DNA of 64,000 bases from Chelydra serpentina (GCA_037349315.1 JBAIAC010000026.1:1240001-1304000); one strand, 5' to 3'. Numbered from the stretch's first letter, positions 26,701-41,700 are shown. Notes: generated by a model not told the origin, from the sequence alone. Numbers and translations: made by a program.

Positions 26701-29700
26701 ACTCTGATGCCTAGGATTTAACAAGTGCAAATACTTGAAAATGAGCCCACAGGGGAACACCAAAAGTATTTCTTGACAAAGTAGAAGGGGGAGGATTTTT
26801 ACCACCAGTGTTCCTTTCTCAACTGTTGTCATACTGTCTTGCTGCAGATTATTGAGTGTTTGAAGGAAAACAAGAAGCGTCTGAGCAATCGGTGTCACCA
26901 GAAAGTGTTTAAACTGCAGGAGAATGAGATGATGGATCCAGAACTAGACTACACGCTCATGAGGGTCTGCAAGCAAATGATCAAGGTAACAGTAGCAGGC
27001 TGACTGGTGAGAGGATGGATTTGAGACCGCAGAGAACATTAACTCACCTAGAACTCTCAAGATATTCATGCGTGACACAAGGCAGGGGGGAAAGGATTGG
27101 TTTTATTTAAAAATTAAAATAAAACACAAGTTCTGTATTCTCTACAACTTATTGCCAAAATGGCTGCTTGAGACCATGCTGGTTTTTTACGCAACATAAC
27201 TGGGTCCTTTTTTGACTTATAACCTTGAATCAACGTGAGTGTCCTTTCAGTGATCTCCTCTTTCAACTGCACTCCCTGCCTCCAAATGCCATTGTGTCCC
27301 ATGATCACGGTAGGCTGGGGTACAAGCAAATGTGTTGCCTGGAGTGTCAGCTGGTGTTGGAGGAGAAAGGGGGTTGATGTGGTGGAGTTTTTGATAGAAC
27401 TTGGATCTAGTCTGTCCTGCTGCTGCACTGGATCCCTTTTTATCAAAGGACAAGAAGTTGTCAAGAATGCAGACTGATGTAACTCTTTCAGTTCACTGCT
27501 AATACAGCCTTTTGTCAAGTGACAGATCAGGCAAAATCATGTAGCTGCTTTGGCCACATGCAAGATTAAACCGCCCTGGAGCTCAGAATGCTGACACCTT
27601 GTAGTCAGGAGACAACATTAAACACTAATAAACACTTCGCTGCATATCTGGAGGAGCCCCAGGGCACTGAGTTAACATGGAGAGTTAATAAAACAGTAAC
27701 CTGGCTCCATTTATGACTAAGGCTTAATGTCTGACTAGGGCTGGTAATGGACCCAGGCTTTTGAAAAAATCTGTAGCATAATCAAGGCTAGTGGAACGTT
27801 GCCACACTGCGGAAGCCTTAACTACAGCTCCTAGAACTAGAGACCCTCCCTGTAAGAGCAGGGTCCAGCAGAGCAGTGATTAGTCTGTAGAGTGTTTGTC
27901 AATCCATTGATCTAGATGGACGACTTTATTATCACTGTGCACTGCATTCAGCTCTCCAGTGCTCCATAAATTGCACTGAGCACTGCCGTAGTGTTCCGGT
28001 GTCCTGCACAGCACCTGTTGCACAGGGCAGTGACTTGTAGGTGCAATCACCAGCTTCCATTTATTTCTGTTTCTGGAGCAAATAGGGACAGAGAAGAAGA
28101 TGGGTCTGAGACCCAGACAGACATAATGGAAGTTTTGCACCAAAATGTGGAATGAGAGCACTGTGAACGGGGAAGTAAAGGGCCATCTGGCTTTGCTTGG
28201 TGTTACTGACATAGAGCAGCAAGCTGCAGCCTGGGACCTCAGTTGCTAGCAAAGACAATGCTGCATAAAATGACGTTCCCCTCTCTTCTCTCCCCTGCCA
28301 AAGCAGAGGGTGAGAGGAATTGCTGCTAGTGGTGGGTATTGGCGAGGGCGAGTCAGGCATGGTCCCTCTTTGGCTTGGGCAGTCAGATATTTAGTCTCCC
28401 TTGTGAATGCTTGATGTTTCATATGCTATAAAACCTGGCTTTCTCTTTGCAGAGGTTTTGCGCTGAAGCAGATTCAAAGAACATGTTGCAGTGTCTGAAA
28501 CAGAATAAGAACAGTGAGGTGATGGACCCTAAATGTAAACAAATGATCACCAAGCGACAGATCACACAGAACACAGGTACCATGGCCTCCACTTCACATT
28601 TTTATCCAGGGGGAGGAGCTACTTACCTGCCTGGGCTGAGGAGTGATCTGCACAGCCTTAACTGCAGACACCTTCCCTTCATTTAATTCCCCTTCACCCA
28701 GAATCTAAGAGTAAACAGTCTCTCCACCCTAGTTACTGAGTGTCATGTGATTATTGGTTTCACTTATTCCTGAGGCTTGTTACTACGTGGTCAATTTCTT
28801 CAAAGTAAAAAGTGACAATTTAGCTCTTTCAAACTGCTGGAAGACAGTGTCATCCAGAAGGAATTCCTACTGCAGATTCCTTTTGGAGCTTTGACAGTTT
28901 GTTGATACATCTTTTGTTCCAATAGTGTGTAAATTCTAATGCAGTTCCTTTCATCTAGATTACCGCTTGAATCCAGTACTCAGAAAGGCCTGCAAACAAG
29001 ACATCCCCAAATTTTGCCAAAATATTCTGAGTACAGCTAAGGATGATGCAGAGTTGGAGGGGCAGGTCGTCTCCTGCCTCAAGTTGAAATATGCAGACCA
29101 GGTGAGTGGGGAAGGTAAATGTGTAAATATGATCTGCATAGAAATGTGTGATTGACCCTCCATCCTAGTAAATTAGACTCGTTTGCAGTGTGTATGTACA
29201 TAATCTTGTGTTACCTACGGATAAAAGTCCAAGTGCTTTGCACTCACAATTTAACCTTCATTACCTCTTAGCCCTGGTCTACACTACGACTTTAGGTCGA
29301 ATTTAGCGTTAGATTGATTTAACCTTGCACCCGTCCACACTACAAAGCCATTTTTTCCGACTTAAAGGGCTCTTAAAATCGATTTCTGTACTCCTCCCTG
29401 ATGAGGGGATTCGACATCGCCGGGTCGAATTTGGGGTAGTGTGGACGCAATTAGATGATATTAGCCTCCGGGAGCTATCCCAGAGTGCACCATTGTGACC
29501 GCTCAGGACAGCACTTTCAACTCAGATGCACTAGTCAGGTACACAGGAAAAGCCCCAGGAATTTTTGAATTTTGTTTCCTGTTTGGCCAGCGTGGTGACC
29601 ACACAGTCCCAGCATCACAAAAGAGCTCCAGCATGGTCCGAATGGGAGGTACTGGATCTGATTGCTGTATGGGGAGATGAATTAGTGCTATCAGAACTCT

Positions 29701-32700
29701 GTCCCAAAAGACGCAATGCCAATATATATGCTAAAATCTAAAAGGGCAAATGCGAGGTATTTATTTACAATGTTCACAACTGCAGCGGTGATCTGAGCGG
29801 ACTCTCGCTTGCAGAGCTATGGCGCATGCGCGGGCAATCCAGGAAAAAGGGTGCGAAAGGATTTTCTGCTGTTGCTTTCATGGCAGGAGTGGGGGAAGCA
29901 GGGGTGACTGACGACATGTACCCCAAACCACCCGCGGCTACCTTTTCCGTTATCTCATTTATTTGTAATTAATAAAGAAAGAATGCATGGTTTCAAAACA
30001 ATAGTTGCTATATTTCGAAGCGGGGAGGGTGGTTGGCTTAGAGGGAATTAAAATCAACAAAGGGGACGGGTTTGCATCAAGGAGAAACTGGTTTTCAAAG
30101 CCTCTGTGATGCGCAGTGCACCTTGCTCTCTCAGATATTCTGTAGCACACAGCAAGCAGCAATAACAACGCGAATGCTAGTTGCACTGAGGTCTGATCAA
30201 CAGCGACAGCGAGTTTGTAAACGTCCAAAGGCACATTGCACCACCATTCTGCACTTGCTAAGCCTGTAGTTCAACTGTTCCTTACTGCTGGCCAGGGTTC
30301 ATGAGCTATGGAAGCAAGGGGTAGGTGAGACTGCGCAGTGTCGCCGGCTGGGAGAGCAGCCAAGTCGCAGGAGCTCAGGATGGCAGAATTGCAGCGGAAG
30401 CGGCGGAGCGAGCAAAACAACAGTGCTGCTCCCAGGACGGCTAAAAGTCATACATATGACGATGGCTTTCAGGCCTATTGCATGATCTGCTGCTGGACTG
30501 CAGGAGCTCAGGATGGCAGAGTTGCAGCAGAAGCGGCGGAGTGAGCAAAACACCATTGCTGTTCCAGACGGCTACAAGTCCTACTGATGAGGATGGCTGC
30601 AAGACTTCTCCGGTGACAAAGGAGAGGAATATGATGCGCCTAAAATCTAAACAGGCCCGCACATGCCCCAGAGTCACTACCCTTTACACTTGCCTACAAC
30701 AGCAGTGGTGACGGAGAGCTTAGTGGGCTCCCGCTTGCAGTGCTATGGCATCTGCGCGGTTAACCCAGGAAAAAAGCCGCGAAAGGATTGGCTGCCGTTG
30801 CTTTCACAGAGGGACTGATGACATTTACCCAATAATACTCGCGACAATTTTTTTGCCCCATCAGGCATTGGGAACTCAACCCAGAATTCCAATGGGCAGC
30901 GTGGACTGCGGGAACTGTGGGATAGCTACCCACAGTGCACCGCTCCGAAAGTCGACGCTAGCCACGGTACTGTGGACGCACTCCGCCAGTTTAATGGGGA
31001 CTCACGCAATCGACTATAAAATCTGTTCTGAAAAATCGACTTCTATAAATTCGGCCTAATTTTATAGTGTAGACATACCCTTAGCCTTCACTATAGAATA
31101 AACATATTAAATGCATTTAATCCTGTTATTAAAGGTGCCAAGACAGCTGACTTGCAAAAATCAAGCTCATTATTTGGTTGACTAATTGCTATCTTCCTCC
31201 TCTCGATAGCGTCTGTCTCCAGACTGCGAGGATCAGATCCGAGTGATAATCCAGGAATCTGCTCTTGATTACCGGCTAGATCCCCAGCTGCAGATGCACT
31301 GTTCTGATGAGGTAGGAGATGTGACCACTATGCCCCTTGGTTTAGTTGAAACCTCTCCTCAGCAGCTTCACACTCAGTCTCACCCCTTTTTAACAACTTA
31401 ACTACTCAGAGCTAGTTCCAGGCTCTCTGTCTGCAACTTGCACCTAGCACAATCAGTATTTCAAAGTCAAGCTTTGCCTCTGGCATGCATATTGACACTG
31501 ATATACCCAAGAAGTACAAATCATCATCATCACTTGTGAAAAGCAGACAAGTTAATGTATCCTTTTGATCAATCATGAGTGAACCATAGTAGCTGAAATT
31601 TGCTTTGTAGTTTCCATTTCATGGAAGTTTCCATGACTCATGAATGACATATTTCATGCCAGAGCTGTTTGTGTGCCATTTTTCTTCCCCCTGCTTGCAC
31701 CTCTTTGACATGGGCATCTCAGAGCAGCAGTAGTAGGCATTGGAGTCAGTAGGGTCATCGTTTTGAACAGGCTGGCTGGCTGAGGAGCATAAGAGGAGCC
31801 CATGCGCCATTGGAGAGAAATAGGAATGTCTCTAAAGCTGGGAGGTGGCACTGCTGGCAAGGTGGACAGAGAGGAGGAGAGATGGAAACTAAGTGAGTTA
31901 GTCCTTAGGAGTCTTAAGGGCTGAAAATACGGGTCCTTGGGGTTAAATTGTACAGCATCTCCTGTTAAATTGGGTTATTGGGAGATTTTAGGGTTAAATT
32001 ATACAGCACCCGGTCAAAAAGGGACCCTGGCAGCTTCAGTCAGCACTGTCGACCAGGCCGTTAAAAGTCCAGTCAGCGGTGCTGCGGAACTAAGGTAGGC
32101 TAGTCCCTACCTGTCCTGGCTCCGTACTGCACCCCAGAAGCGGCCAGCAGGTCTGGCTCTTACGTGTGGGGGAGGGGGTTGGGGCTCCGTGTGCTGTCCC
32201 CACCCTGAGCACCGGCTCTACACGTCCCTTGGCTGGGAACCGCAGCCAATGGGAGTTGCGGGGGCAGTGCCTACGGGCAAGAGCAGCGTGCAGAGCTGCC
32301 TTCCGCGCCTCTGCCTAGGAGCCGGACCTGCTTCCGGGGTGCAGCGTCAGGACAGGCAAGAAGTCTGCCTTAGCCCCACTGTGCTGCTAACCGGGAGCCA
32401 CCCGAGGTAAGCCTGCACCCCAAAACCCCCTGCCACAGCCCTGAGCCCCCCCAAACCTGGAGCCCCCTCCTGCACCCCAAACCCCTCATCCCCCAGTACC
32501 ACCCCAGAGCCTGCATTCCCAGATGGAGCCCTCACCTCCTCCCGCACCCCTGCCCCATCCCAGAACCTCCTCCCACACCCTGAACCCCTCTGCCTCAACC
32601 CACAGCCCCCTCCTGCATCCTGAACCCCTCATCCCCCAGTACCACCCCAGAGCCCTCACCCCTCCTGCCCCCCAGCCCAGTGAAAGTGAGTGAGGGTGGG

Positions 32701-35700
32701 GGAGAACGAGCCACAGAGGGAGGGGGAATGTAGTGAGCAGGGGGCAGGGCCTCGGGGAAGGGGTGGGGCTAGGGTGTTCGGTTTTATGCCATTAGGAAGT
32801 TGGCAACCCTAATAGCACAACATGTAGAGGTCACTCTTAATCCGTTCACTGACCTCCTCTTGCTGTATAGGACGTGTTGAGTACATTCTGAGCAGGCCAC
32901 GTTTGTAACACCTCGTAAGGTAAACCTGCCTCAGTGAGCGACATTAAAAGAATTACCGGAACTGCCAGGCTCTTTGAGACATAGTTACTAAAAGGGTATT
33001 TTCTCTCTGTAAAGAGTAAGCAAGTAAGCTGTGATTGCCACAGTTGTCTTCAAATGAAGACAATGTTTTTATAAGATTACGAGTTTCCTAAATTTGGGCC
33101 AACCTTGTGTTGAATGTTTTGCGGTGCACATTCAGATTAGCTGTCATTCTGTCTCTCTGTAGCCTCTTACTTTAGAAATAGTTTTTCTTGGATGATTCTC
33201 TCCAAGTGAGGCCCCTATATGTATTCCACTTGAGATGTGCATCTGCCTGAGAGTGGAGGATGTTTGTTAGCAGTGTCTGGTGGCCCGTTCCTGTGTTCCC
33301 TTCCAAGGAGATAAGGCAGTCCGCCCCGGCACTTTCCAGTTCCTTTCTATCACCTGCGCTCTGAGACAGAACCCCTCTAATGTCTGCAGCGTTACCTAGC
33401 ATTTTCTTTTCTTGGCTGTAAATAGTTTTTCTTTACTAAGTTAGTTTTAGATAAGCTCTTTAAAGAACTTTGGGATTCTCTCCCACCCCCTTTATACTAT
33501 GCCCAAGGCCCCAGGTTTTAAGAAATGTGTGGTCTGTCTCTAGGCCTTCCCAGTCAGCAACACCTGTAACACCTGCTTGCATTGCCTTGGGAAACTCCTA
33601 CCCCTCCAAGTGTTAGCATCCCTGCACACAGGAGGTTCTTCAGGTTTACTGTTGGTCTAGGCCAGTACTAAGTGCTGTTCTCATTCAGCCTGTTAGTGGT
33701 GTCAACGGGGTTCGTGAAGGTGGTATTGGTAGCGGTGGCGCATCTGTCGTCAGGGCAAGTCATTGTTCCCCTACTTGGATGGCTGGTTGGCCCCACGGAA
33801 ATCATGACAGAAACTTCAGGTAGACTCTACAACAGTGATTCTCAAACGCTTGTCCTGGTGACCCCTTTCGCACAGCAAGCCTCTGAGTGCGACCCCCCTT
33901 ATGAATTAACCCCCCTTTTTAATATACTTAACACCATTATAAATGTTGGAGGCGAAGCGGGGTTTGGGATGGAGGCTGACAGCTCGTGACCCTCACATAA
34001 TAACCTCATGACCCCCTGAGGGGTCCCGACCCCCAGTTTGAGATTTTCCAGATGGTGCCAATGTCATCAAGTATCCCTGGAAAGTTCCCAGATCCCCCTT
34101 TTATTGGGCTATTTCCCCTCCCTGAGGATATCAGGAGTATCGCCAGCTCCTTAAGGGTACAGCCCGTAACTCCTGGATGTAAGACTATACCATCTGGTCC
34201 CAGTGTGAGGTGTTTCTCTGGTGCTGAAACCATCCCCAGCATGAGACCTCAATGTAGTCCTATCTGAATCCCCAATTGAGCCTGTGGTGTCATGTTCTTC
34301 AGTCGTTTATCCATGCAAGTTGCCATAGTTGCCATCCCTCAGCAAGGAGTGGGAGAACTGTCAGCCCTTGTGGCAGACTCTCTCCCTACACAGTCTTCCA
34401 TAGGGTACAGTCGCAAGGATACTTTCGCCCTAATTTCGTTCCCCCAAACGTTTTGTCTCCTTCACTGAACGAATGAGAGGAGAAGCTGTTTCCTCGCAGA
34501 GACTTTCTAAATGGATTTTGGGCTGCATCCTGCTTTGCTATGAATTGATTGAAACCCCTGCCAGGCAAGGGGTTAGGATACACTCAGCTAGGCCAGGTAG
34601 CCTCTGTAGGTTCCCTGCAAGACCTCCGTCATCTTGAGATAAGTAGGGCAGCAACATGGAGGTCCACATAAATGTGTACAAGACATTACACCCTGATGCA
34701 GGCTTCAACAACGGCTGTCTCCTTTAGCAAAGGTGTCCTTCAATCAGTGATATGGTAGGGGTCCCTTGCACCCGCCATCTCAGTGTGTATTGCTTATGAC
34801 TCACCTCGAGTGGAATACACAAAGGAATCATCACTTGAAGAAAGAGTTTGCTTATCCTGTACAATAACTGGAGTTCTTCAGGTGTGTGGTCCCCCTCTGT
34901 AGTCCACCACCCACCCTCCTTCCCCTCTGCTTTGGATTCTTATCCTAAGGGTAGTCACTGTAGAGGAGTAACTGAAGAGGCAGTCAGTCTGCATCTCCCC
35001 GTATGCCCTTGGCTGAGAGCATGAGGAGGGGCAGGGCACAGAGCAATGGATACTGCTAACAAAAAATCTTCTGGTCTCAGGCACATGGAGCACATGCATA
35101 CACATGGTGAAATTACACATAAGGACCACCCATCTCAAAGCATTACTGTACAGGGGGAGTACTTTGTTTTTTGGAAGTCATCTGTGTATGATGCATTTGA
35201 ACAACAGCACTCATTTCTTAGTATACCACAAAATCGAAATCCATTTCTCTATGAATTGCAAACCTAGCAAGCATATTTTTTAGAAGATACATCTTTGTTG
35301 GTTTCTTTAAACAAGAATGAATTAACCAAAGTTCTGTTTCAGGACACACTGCAAATATATTATCTCTCTGTGCCTTCTCCAGCAGTCTAGCAAAATCTGA
35401 CCATAGGGTTTGCCCTTAAATGCAGCTGTATTACTAGGTCTTCAGCGAACGAGAAAATTGTGGTTGTGTAAACATTGTTAGGCTACCATAAGCTGTTAAG
35501 AAATATCATGTTCTCCAGACATAGACTCATAGACTTTAGCAAAGGCTACTCTGTGGGTTTGGGATAAAACTGCAGGTAAATTTAGGGTTTTTCCCCCCCC
35601 TCACCAGTGACACCCATTGCAGATTATCCAGATCTGAATTCAAATTACAAACCAAAGGGCTTTAAAGATTGGCAGAACTGTGGCATGCATACAGTTGGAC

Positions 35701-38700
35701 AGTTATTCATTGAAGAAACTTTTCTAACTTATTTAGAGATCAAAACTAACTTTGATTGGTCCACACTCCGATGAATCATAGAATCTCAGGGTTGGAAGGG
35801 ACCTCAGGAGGTCATCTAGTCCAACTCCCTGCTCAAAGCAGGACCAACCCCAACTAGATCATCCCAGCCAGGGCTTTGTCAAGCCTGACCTTAAAAACCT
35901 CTAAGGAAGGAGATTCCACCACCTCCCTAGGTAACCCATTCCAGTGCTTCACCACCCTACTAGTGAAAAAGTTTTTCCTAATATCCAACCTAAACCTTCC
36001 CCTCTGCAACTTGAGACCATTACTCCTTGTTCTGTCATCTGCCACCACTGAGAACAGTCTAGATCCAGCCTCTTTGGAACCCCCTTTTAGGTAGTTGAAT
36101 CCTAAAGGAATTATTTTAGGAAGATGGCACCAGTTCTTTCAGGTTAGGCATTCTTTCTCAACTTTCTAGAAAAACTTTTTCTATAGAAAGCTAACTTTAA
36201 TAGAAGTGATGGTGTCTGATCAATTAGGAAACACAGTATTACTAAATTATCAATTTTTGTAGACCAAAAAAAGGCCATATATGACATGCTGAGAAAAGAA
36301 TCTAGGTAGACAAATTACCCTGAGGAATGAACTTCGATCTGGAAAAGGATCAGCCGCATTAGCATGTAGCATGATAAAAAAGATTTCTGAGATACTGTTC
36401 CAATGGTACTTCACACCTCTCAGGTTAAAAAATAGAGAGATTGCATGGGGATCGATGTTGGGAATATTGTGGTGATCGAGGCGATTGTATCCATGTATAG
36501 TGGACATATCCAGTCAGAGATTATTGAAGTGTAATTCATAACCAAATATCACAAATTGTTGGATATTTATTTGGCAATCCTCCTGGGGCTTCCCAGCTGA
36601 AACGGTCACACAAGAGGAAATGAAGAATTCATCTCTCATCTGCTTGTAGCTGCTGGGCTACTGATAGAAAAATAGCCCAACTACAGCGAAATGGTACCAA
36701 AAGAAAAAAAAGGGGGGAGGTGGTGGTTATGAAAAAATAAACACACCAGTTATATACCCAGCAAAGTAGACAGAGGACAAATACTTAGATATTTGGTTAT
36801 TTTGTATTCAGTACACAGAGTACTTTCACCTGCCAAACACACCAGCACCCCTGTCCAATATTTTTGAATATTAACATTTGACACACCTGGTCTGTTAAAT
36901 GTGTGAAATCTGAGATTTACTCGGTTCCTAGAAAAAATGTGTATGGGTGTTATAATGCTGCTCACTCTGTAATAGGCTGACACCTGTTAAACAGAGAGAT
37001 CTGATGACTATATTCCTGTATGTCTCTCTAAGAAAAACTCTCCATTGTAAAGATTGTTGTTTTGTTCTGATATTTTCGTGGCAAGGATTTGTAAATCTGT
37101 TAATTGCTAAATAAATAGTTTAAAATAGTGGCTGTATTTGTCTGCGTACAGCTCTTTTTACTTCAGGAATTCGGGGACCCAAATGAGGGTGGGATGGTAA
37201 CACAGCTCAAGGCTTGCCCCCTAGCCATTGCATATAATACTGCACTAACATGGCAGCATGCAAATGCCTTGAAAAACAGCCTACATTATTTCATTCGTGT
37301 TGAAATAGGGATTTTTCCCCCCAAACAGATCTCCAGGTTATGTGCAGAGGAAGCAGCAGCGCAGGAACAGACTGGGCAGGTGGAGGAGTGCCTGAAAGTT
37401 AACCTGCTCAAAATTAAACCTGAGCTATGTAAAAAGGTAAAAAAGGAAATGGTATGTCTCCCAAACCAAACAGGCCTTAAAGCACAATTACTCCTTAAGT
37501 TTCAGATGAATGAATACGGTTTGTTACATGGCACAGGCCAGGGACAGTGTGAAGCCAGAGCTATGTACGCTTCTGTGCACAGCTGAGCCAGTGCACCTCA
37601 TCCTGACCTGCAGCATCCTCTGCCATTTCAGTCCTGGCTCTGACATATCCCTCCCTGCCAGGGAATCTTAATCCCAATAAGAAGTATGCCTTACTATTCC
37701 AGTCCTGGATTCCCTACTCGCACACTCCCAGTGTACCTCAGTGCTGAGCTGCCTCCCACTCGTACTTCAACCCTAGGCCTCTTGAGCACAGATTGGCACT
37801 GGGTCTGGCATAGCCCCATAGATCTGTCACCTCACCTTAGTCCTGACCTGTCAGTCATGCCAAATTGTTTGACTGTGTGTTGTAGATTAGTGTGTGTATC
37901 TATTTAATTAATTGAATTCTGCTGATCCATGAAGCAGGGCCTCTGATCCATCCTAGAGCAGCTTCAGTTCACTTATCCAGCGGCAGCATTGTACTCTGTG
38001 ATCCCTTATTTAAGAAGGTTAGGTAGCTCTAGGAACTATTAACCAGTATGATTTGTGTTGCTTTCTTCTCCCTCCTTTAATGTGTACCTGTAATGTGTAT
38101 CAGAGGGGTAGCTGTGTTAGTCTGGATCTGTAGAAGCGACAAAGGGTGCTGTGGCACCTTATAGACTAACAGAGGTATTGAAGCATAAGCTTTCGTGGGT
38201 GAATACCCACTTCTTCGGATGCAAGCAGTGGAAATGTCCACTGCCCCTGGACATTTCCACTGCTTGCATCCAAAGAAGTGGGTATTCACCCACGAAAGCT
38301 TATGCTTCAATACCTCTGTTAGTCTATAAGGTGCCACAGGACCCTTTGTCGCTTGTAATGTGTAATAATCTTCCCTCTACAGGAGGTGCTCAACATGTTG
38401 AAGGAGAGCAAAGCAGACATATTCGTTGATCCAGTGCTTCACACAGCCTGTGCCCTAGACATCAAACACCACTGTGCAGCCATCCCACCGGGAAGAGGAC
38501 GTCGTAAGTGTTGGCATGTCTTACTGTATGAGATCTCCCAGCTCCTGGAGTGACCTAAAACTGGGATCTTGATGACTTAAGGTCCTCTTAAACAGTAGAT
38601 ATTGCTTCCAGTTGTCATGGCTGGTGAACAAGGAATACTGCCACTTGTATGGTATATGGGTGTCCTTCCTCTCTGTGCTTGGCTTCTTAGCTTGGAAATC

Positions 38701-41700
38701 TTTCCTTACATGACCTGGTAAACGTTAAGCTAGTTTTGTTCTTTCTAATGCAGTTTGAAATTAACATACTATTTTTGTTGGAATAATGTTAATTTCTCCT
38801 ACAGAATCAGAAATAGGTTAAAAATGTACTGCCACATACCCTCCTTGGTACCAAAAGCATTGCAGGTATCTTTGACGTACCTTCACATTTCTCCTCCACA
38901 AAGGATGGATCGGATAGGGCTTGAAGTAAACCACTTTTCTAAATGTGTCACTTTGTCTAGTGCAGATGGTACACCTGACACAGGGCTTGTCTACAGACTT
39001 ACCCGGGGGATCGATGCATCGGCGGTCGATTTAGCGGGTCTAGTGAAGACCCACTAGATCAACTGCAGATTGCTCTCCTGTCGACTCCTGTACTCCACCA
39101 GAACGAGAAAAGTAAGGGGAGTCGATGGGAGAGCGTCCCCCATCGACATCGCGTAGTGTGGACCCCATGGTAAGTAGATACAAGCTACGTTGACTTGAGT
39201 TATACTATTCATGTCACTCAAATTGCGTAGCTTAGATCGACTTTCCCCTGTAGTGTAGACAAGGCCACAGTCTGCACAGACCCCAGGCAGATCCTTGTCT
39301 TGTGTTGAACTTTCTCTAAGTTCTTGGAGAAGACGCACAGGATTTAGCATTCTTAAAATATTTTTAGTGAGCTGCTCTGTGAATCCTAAAATATCGTGTC
39401 AGTTCAGCTTAAGCCTTGGATACCTAAAGTTAACTCTTTAATCCCCCTCCATGGGTCAGCGTTCCTTGCCACTGAAATATTTGGAGTGAGACCTTAGCTG
39501 GGCTGCTAGCTCTGATAGTTAAACAGATGTTTCCTTCCACCCCAGTCTTAGGTTACATTTCCCAACACTGATTCATAGGAGGTTTGATCGATGGCTTGGC
39601 TGTACAACTTTGTAAACAGACAAGCAATGTTCTGAGGAATTGGAATGCACCTCCCGAGCACTCTATGGTGACCTGTCCCTGGGACCAGTCTGTGTGGGGT
39701 GTGATACCATGTTCTCCATTTTGCAGAGATGTCTTGTCTGATGGAAGCTTTGGAAGACAAGCGTGTGAGATTACAACCTGAATGTAAGAAACGCCTTAAT
39801 GATCGGATTGAAATGTGGAGCTATGCTGCGAAGGTGAGGATCCAGGATGGGCTCTAAACCCCAGCTGGCTTTTGGCATTAGTCACTCCACTATATTGAGC
39901 AATGGTGAGGTGTCTGTTAGGACAGGGGGTTCCCCCACAACCTTTTCCCCAAGGCCTACCTGTGCCGCTGCAATAGGCACTGTGACCCACTATTAAGACG
40001 TTTTGAGGAAAGTATATTAATTATAATTATTACATACATATAAACTGTAACACTGGAAATAAAAAATGTACATGTATTCTTTTCATTTTAATGTAAATAA
40101 TTGTAATGATAGAAATTCCTAGCAATATGCACTCAAAGAAATGCTTCAAGATCTTTGAAACCAAGCAGTTTTAGTAAAACTACAATTAAAAAAAAATGAG
40201 AGCAAAATGTTATGTTCAAACAGGGAAAACACAATGTATAAATGTACAATGTATAAAACTGAACAATAAGCAACACCACAATGTTAACAAAATTCGTAAA
40301 CACATTGTGGTGTTTGTTTTTAAAACAAAATAATTGTCCAATTTTGAACACTATATTGTGTGTTTAGTTTTTTAGTGTAAAATCTGAATTTCTGTGCTGT
40401 GTAAGTAAAGACCCAATCCTCCTCTCTACTAATTAGAAAAGAATAAAATATTGTAAATAAAATAAGTTAATTATAATATGCTGAAGCAATGGGTACTCAT
40501 CCGATCCAGTAAAGGAGAATCCAAACTTCGTGTGTGTCATCTTATTTTCCTACCACATAATTAATTTTTTTGGCTGGCTCATTTTGTGTAGCTATAGATG
40601 GTCTGGGGCTTTCATTATCTTCTCCATCAGTGTGCCCTTCTTGTTTTCGAAAAATAAATCAATCCATGTCAGATTGAAATACTGCTTGCCGTTTTTTACG
40701 GTTGTAAATGGCAGACTCTGTACGTTGCAGAGAAACACACCGTTGTACTCACGAGAATTAAACTTGACATATTGCAGCTTGCTTTTTTTAGAATAGTTTT
40801 TCCTATACTCTCTCCAACATATACAGCTCAAAACGTTACACTCCCGTAGTTTTCACTTAGATGACATGAGTCACATGGAGTTAGATTTACTAAGAGCTCG
40901 CGTAGAGAATGCAGTTGCGCTGGCAGACCACCCGAGGCTGTTTCCCAGTCCCCAGTTTGGGAGCCCGTGTTCGGTTCTTGTGATTCAGACCGTTAGTGTC
41001 TTGTGAAGGAATTGGCAGGAGGGCAACGTGGGGATTGTGCTTTCAACCATGGGCAGGCTAAAGACGTGCCTCACTCCTGTGAAGTGATTGAGTGAATGCA
41101 ATCAGCTGTGTTATGCCTCTGCCAAGCAGGACAGTCTTTCTGCTTTCAAATCACAGATCAGATGGTTTAATAAATACAACACAAGGTTCCGTTAATAAAT
41201 GAGGTGGTAATGTAGCATTCAGGCTGCTGCTTTGTTCCATTCTGATCTTGCTGTGCCTAGGTATTGCATGTCAGGCTGCATTCAGAGTCCCATGCACACC
41301 AAGCCAAGTAAAGAACAAAGTTTTGACCTTAATTCAGTAAAATGGAAAGGACTGTAATGGGTGGGTGTGCCCATGGTCTTTAAACCAGTCCCAGTGCTGC
41401 CATCAGTCTATACCCCCAGGCCTTCCACCCTGGAGGCAATGGTTTTGCCCTCTTAATCTGTTTTGGCCCCAGTCTTCAGCTGGGCCTCCTGACAGTTCAG
41501 TCCCCTTCTGAGGGTTTACTGATGTCCAGTTGTAGGCTCTCCCCCAGTGGCTACTCGGGGCCCCTGCTTTCACTGATGTTCTACCCTTAGCTCCGGGCTC
41601 TTGTAAGCTCAGACCCAGTAGCTCCTCCATGCTCCCCTAGTCCTTACTAGCTCTGGGCTCTCTGTTGTGCTGCAGTTCCTTCATCCAGCCACCCCATTCA

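Larger units (their letters stand above)
31312..37328. other. GLG1 intron, largest visible, with several repeats
   Basis: 6.0 kb. Holds a GC-rich dispersed repeat (about 31940-32818), a DIRS-like relic (about 33186-34845) with a hAT-type insertion (33833-34045), and a CR1 3' fragment (35773-36098). I see nothing classifiable from 36.1 to 37.3 kb. Confidence 0.65.
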
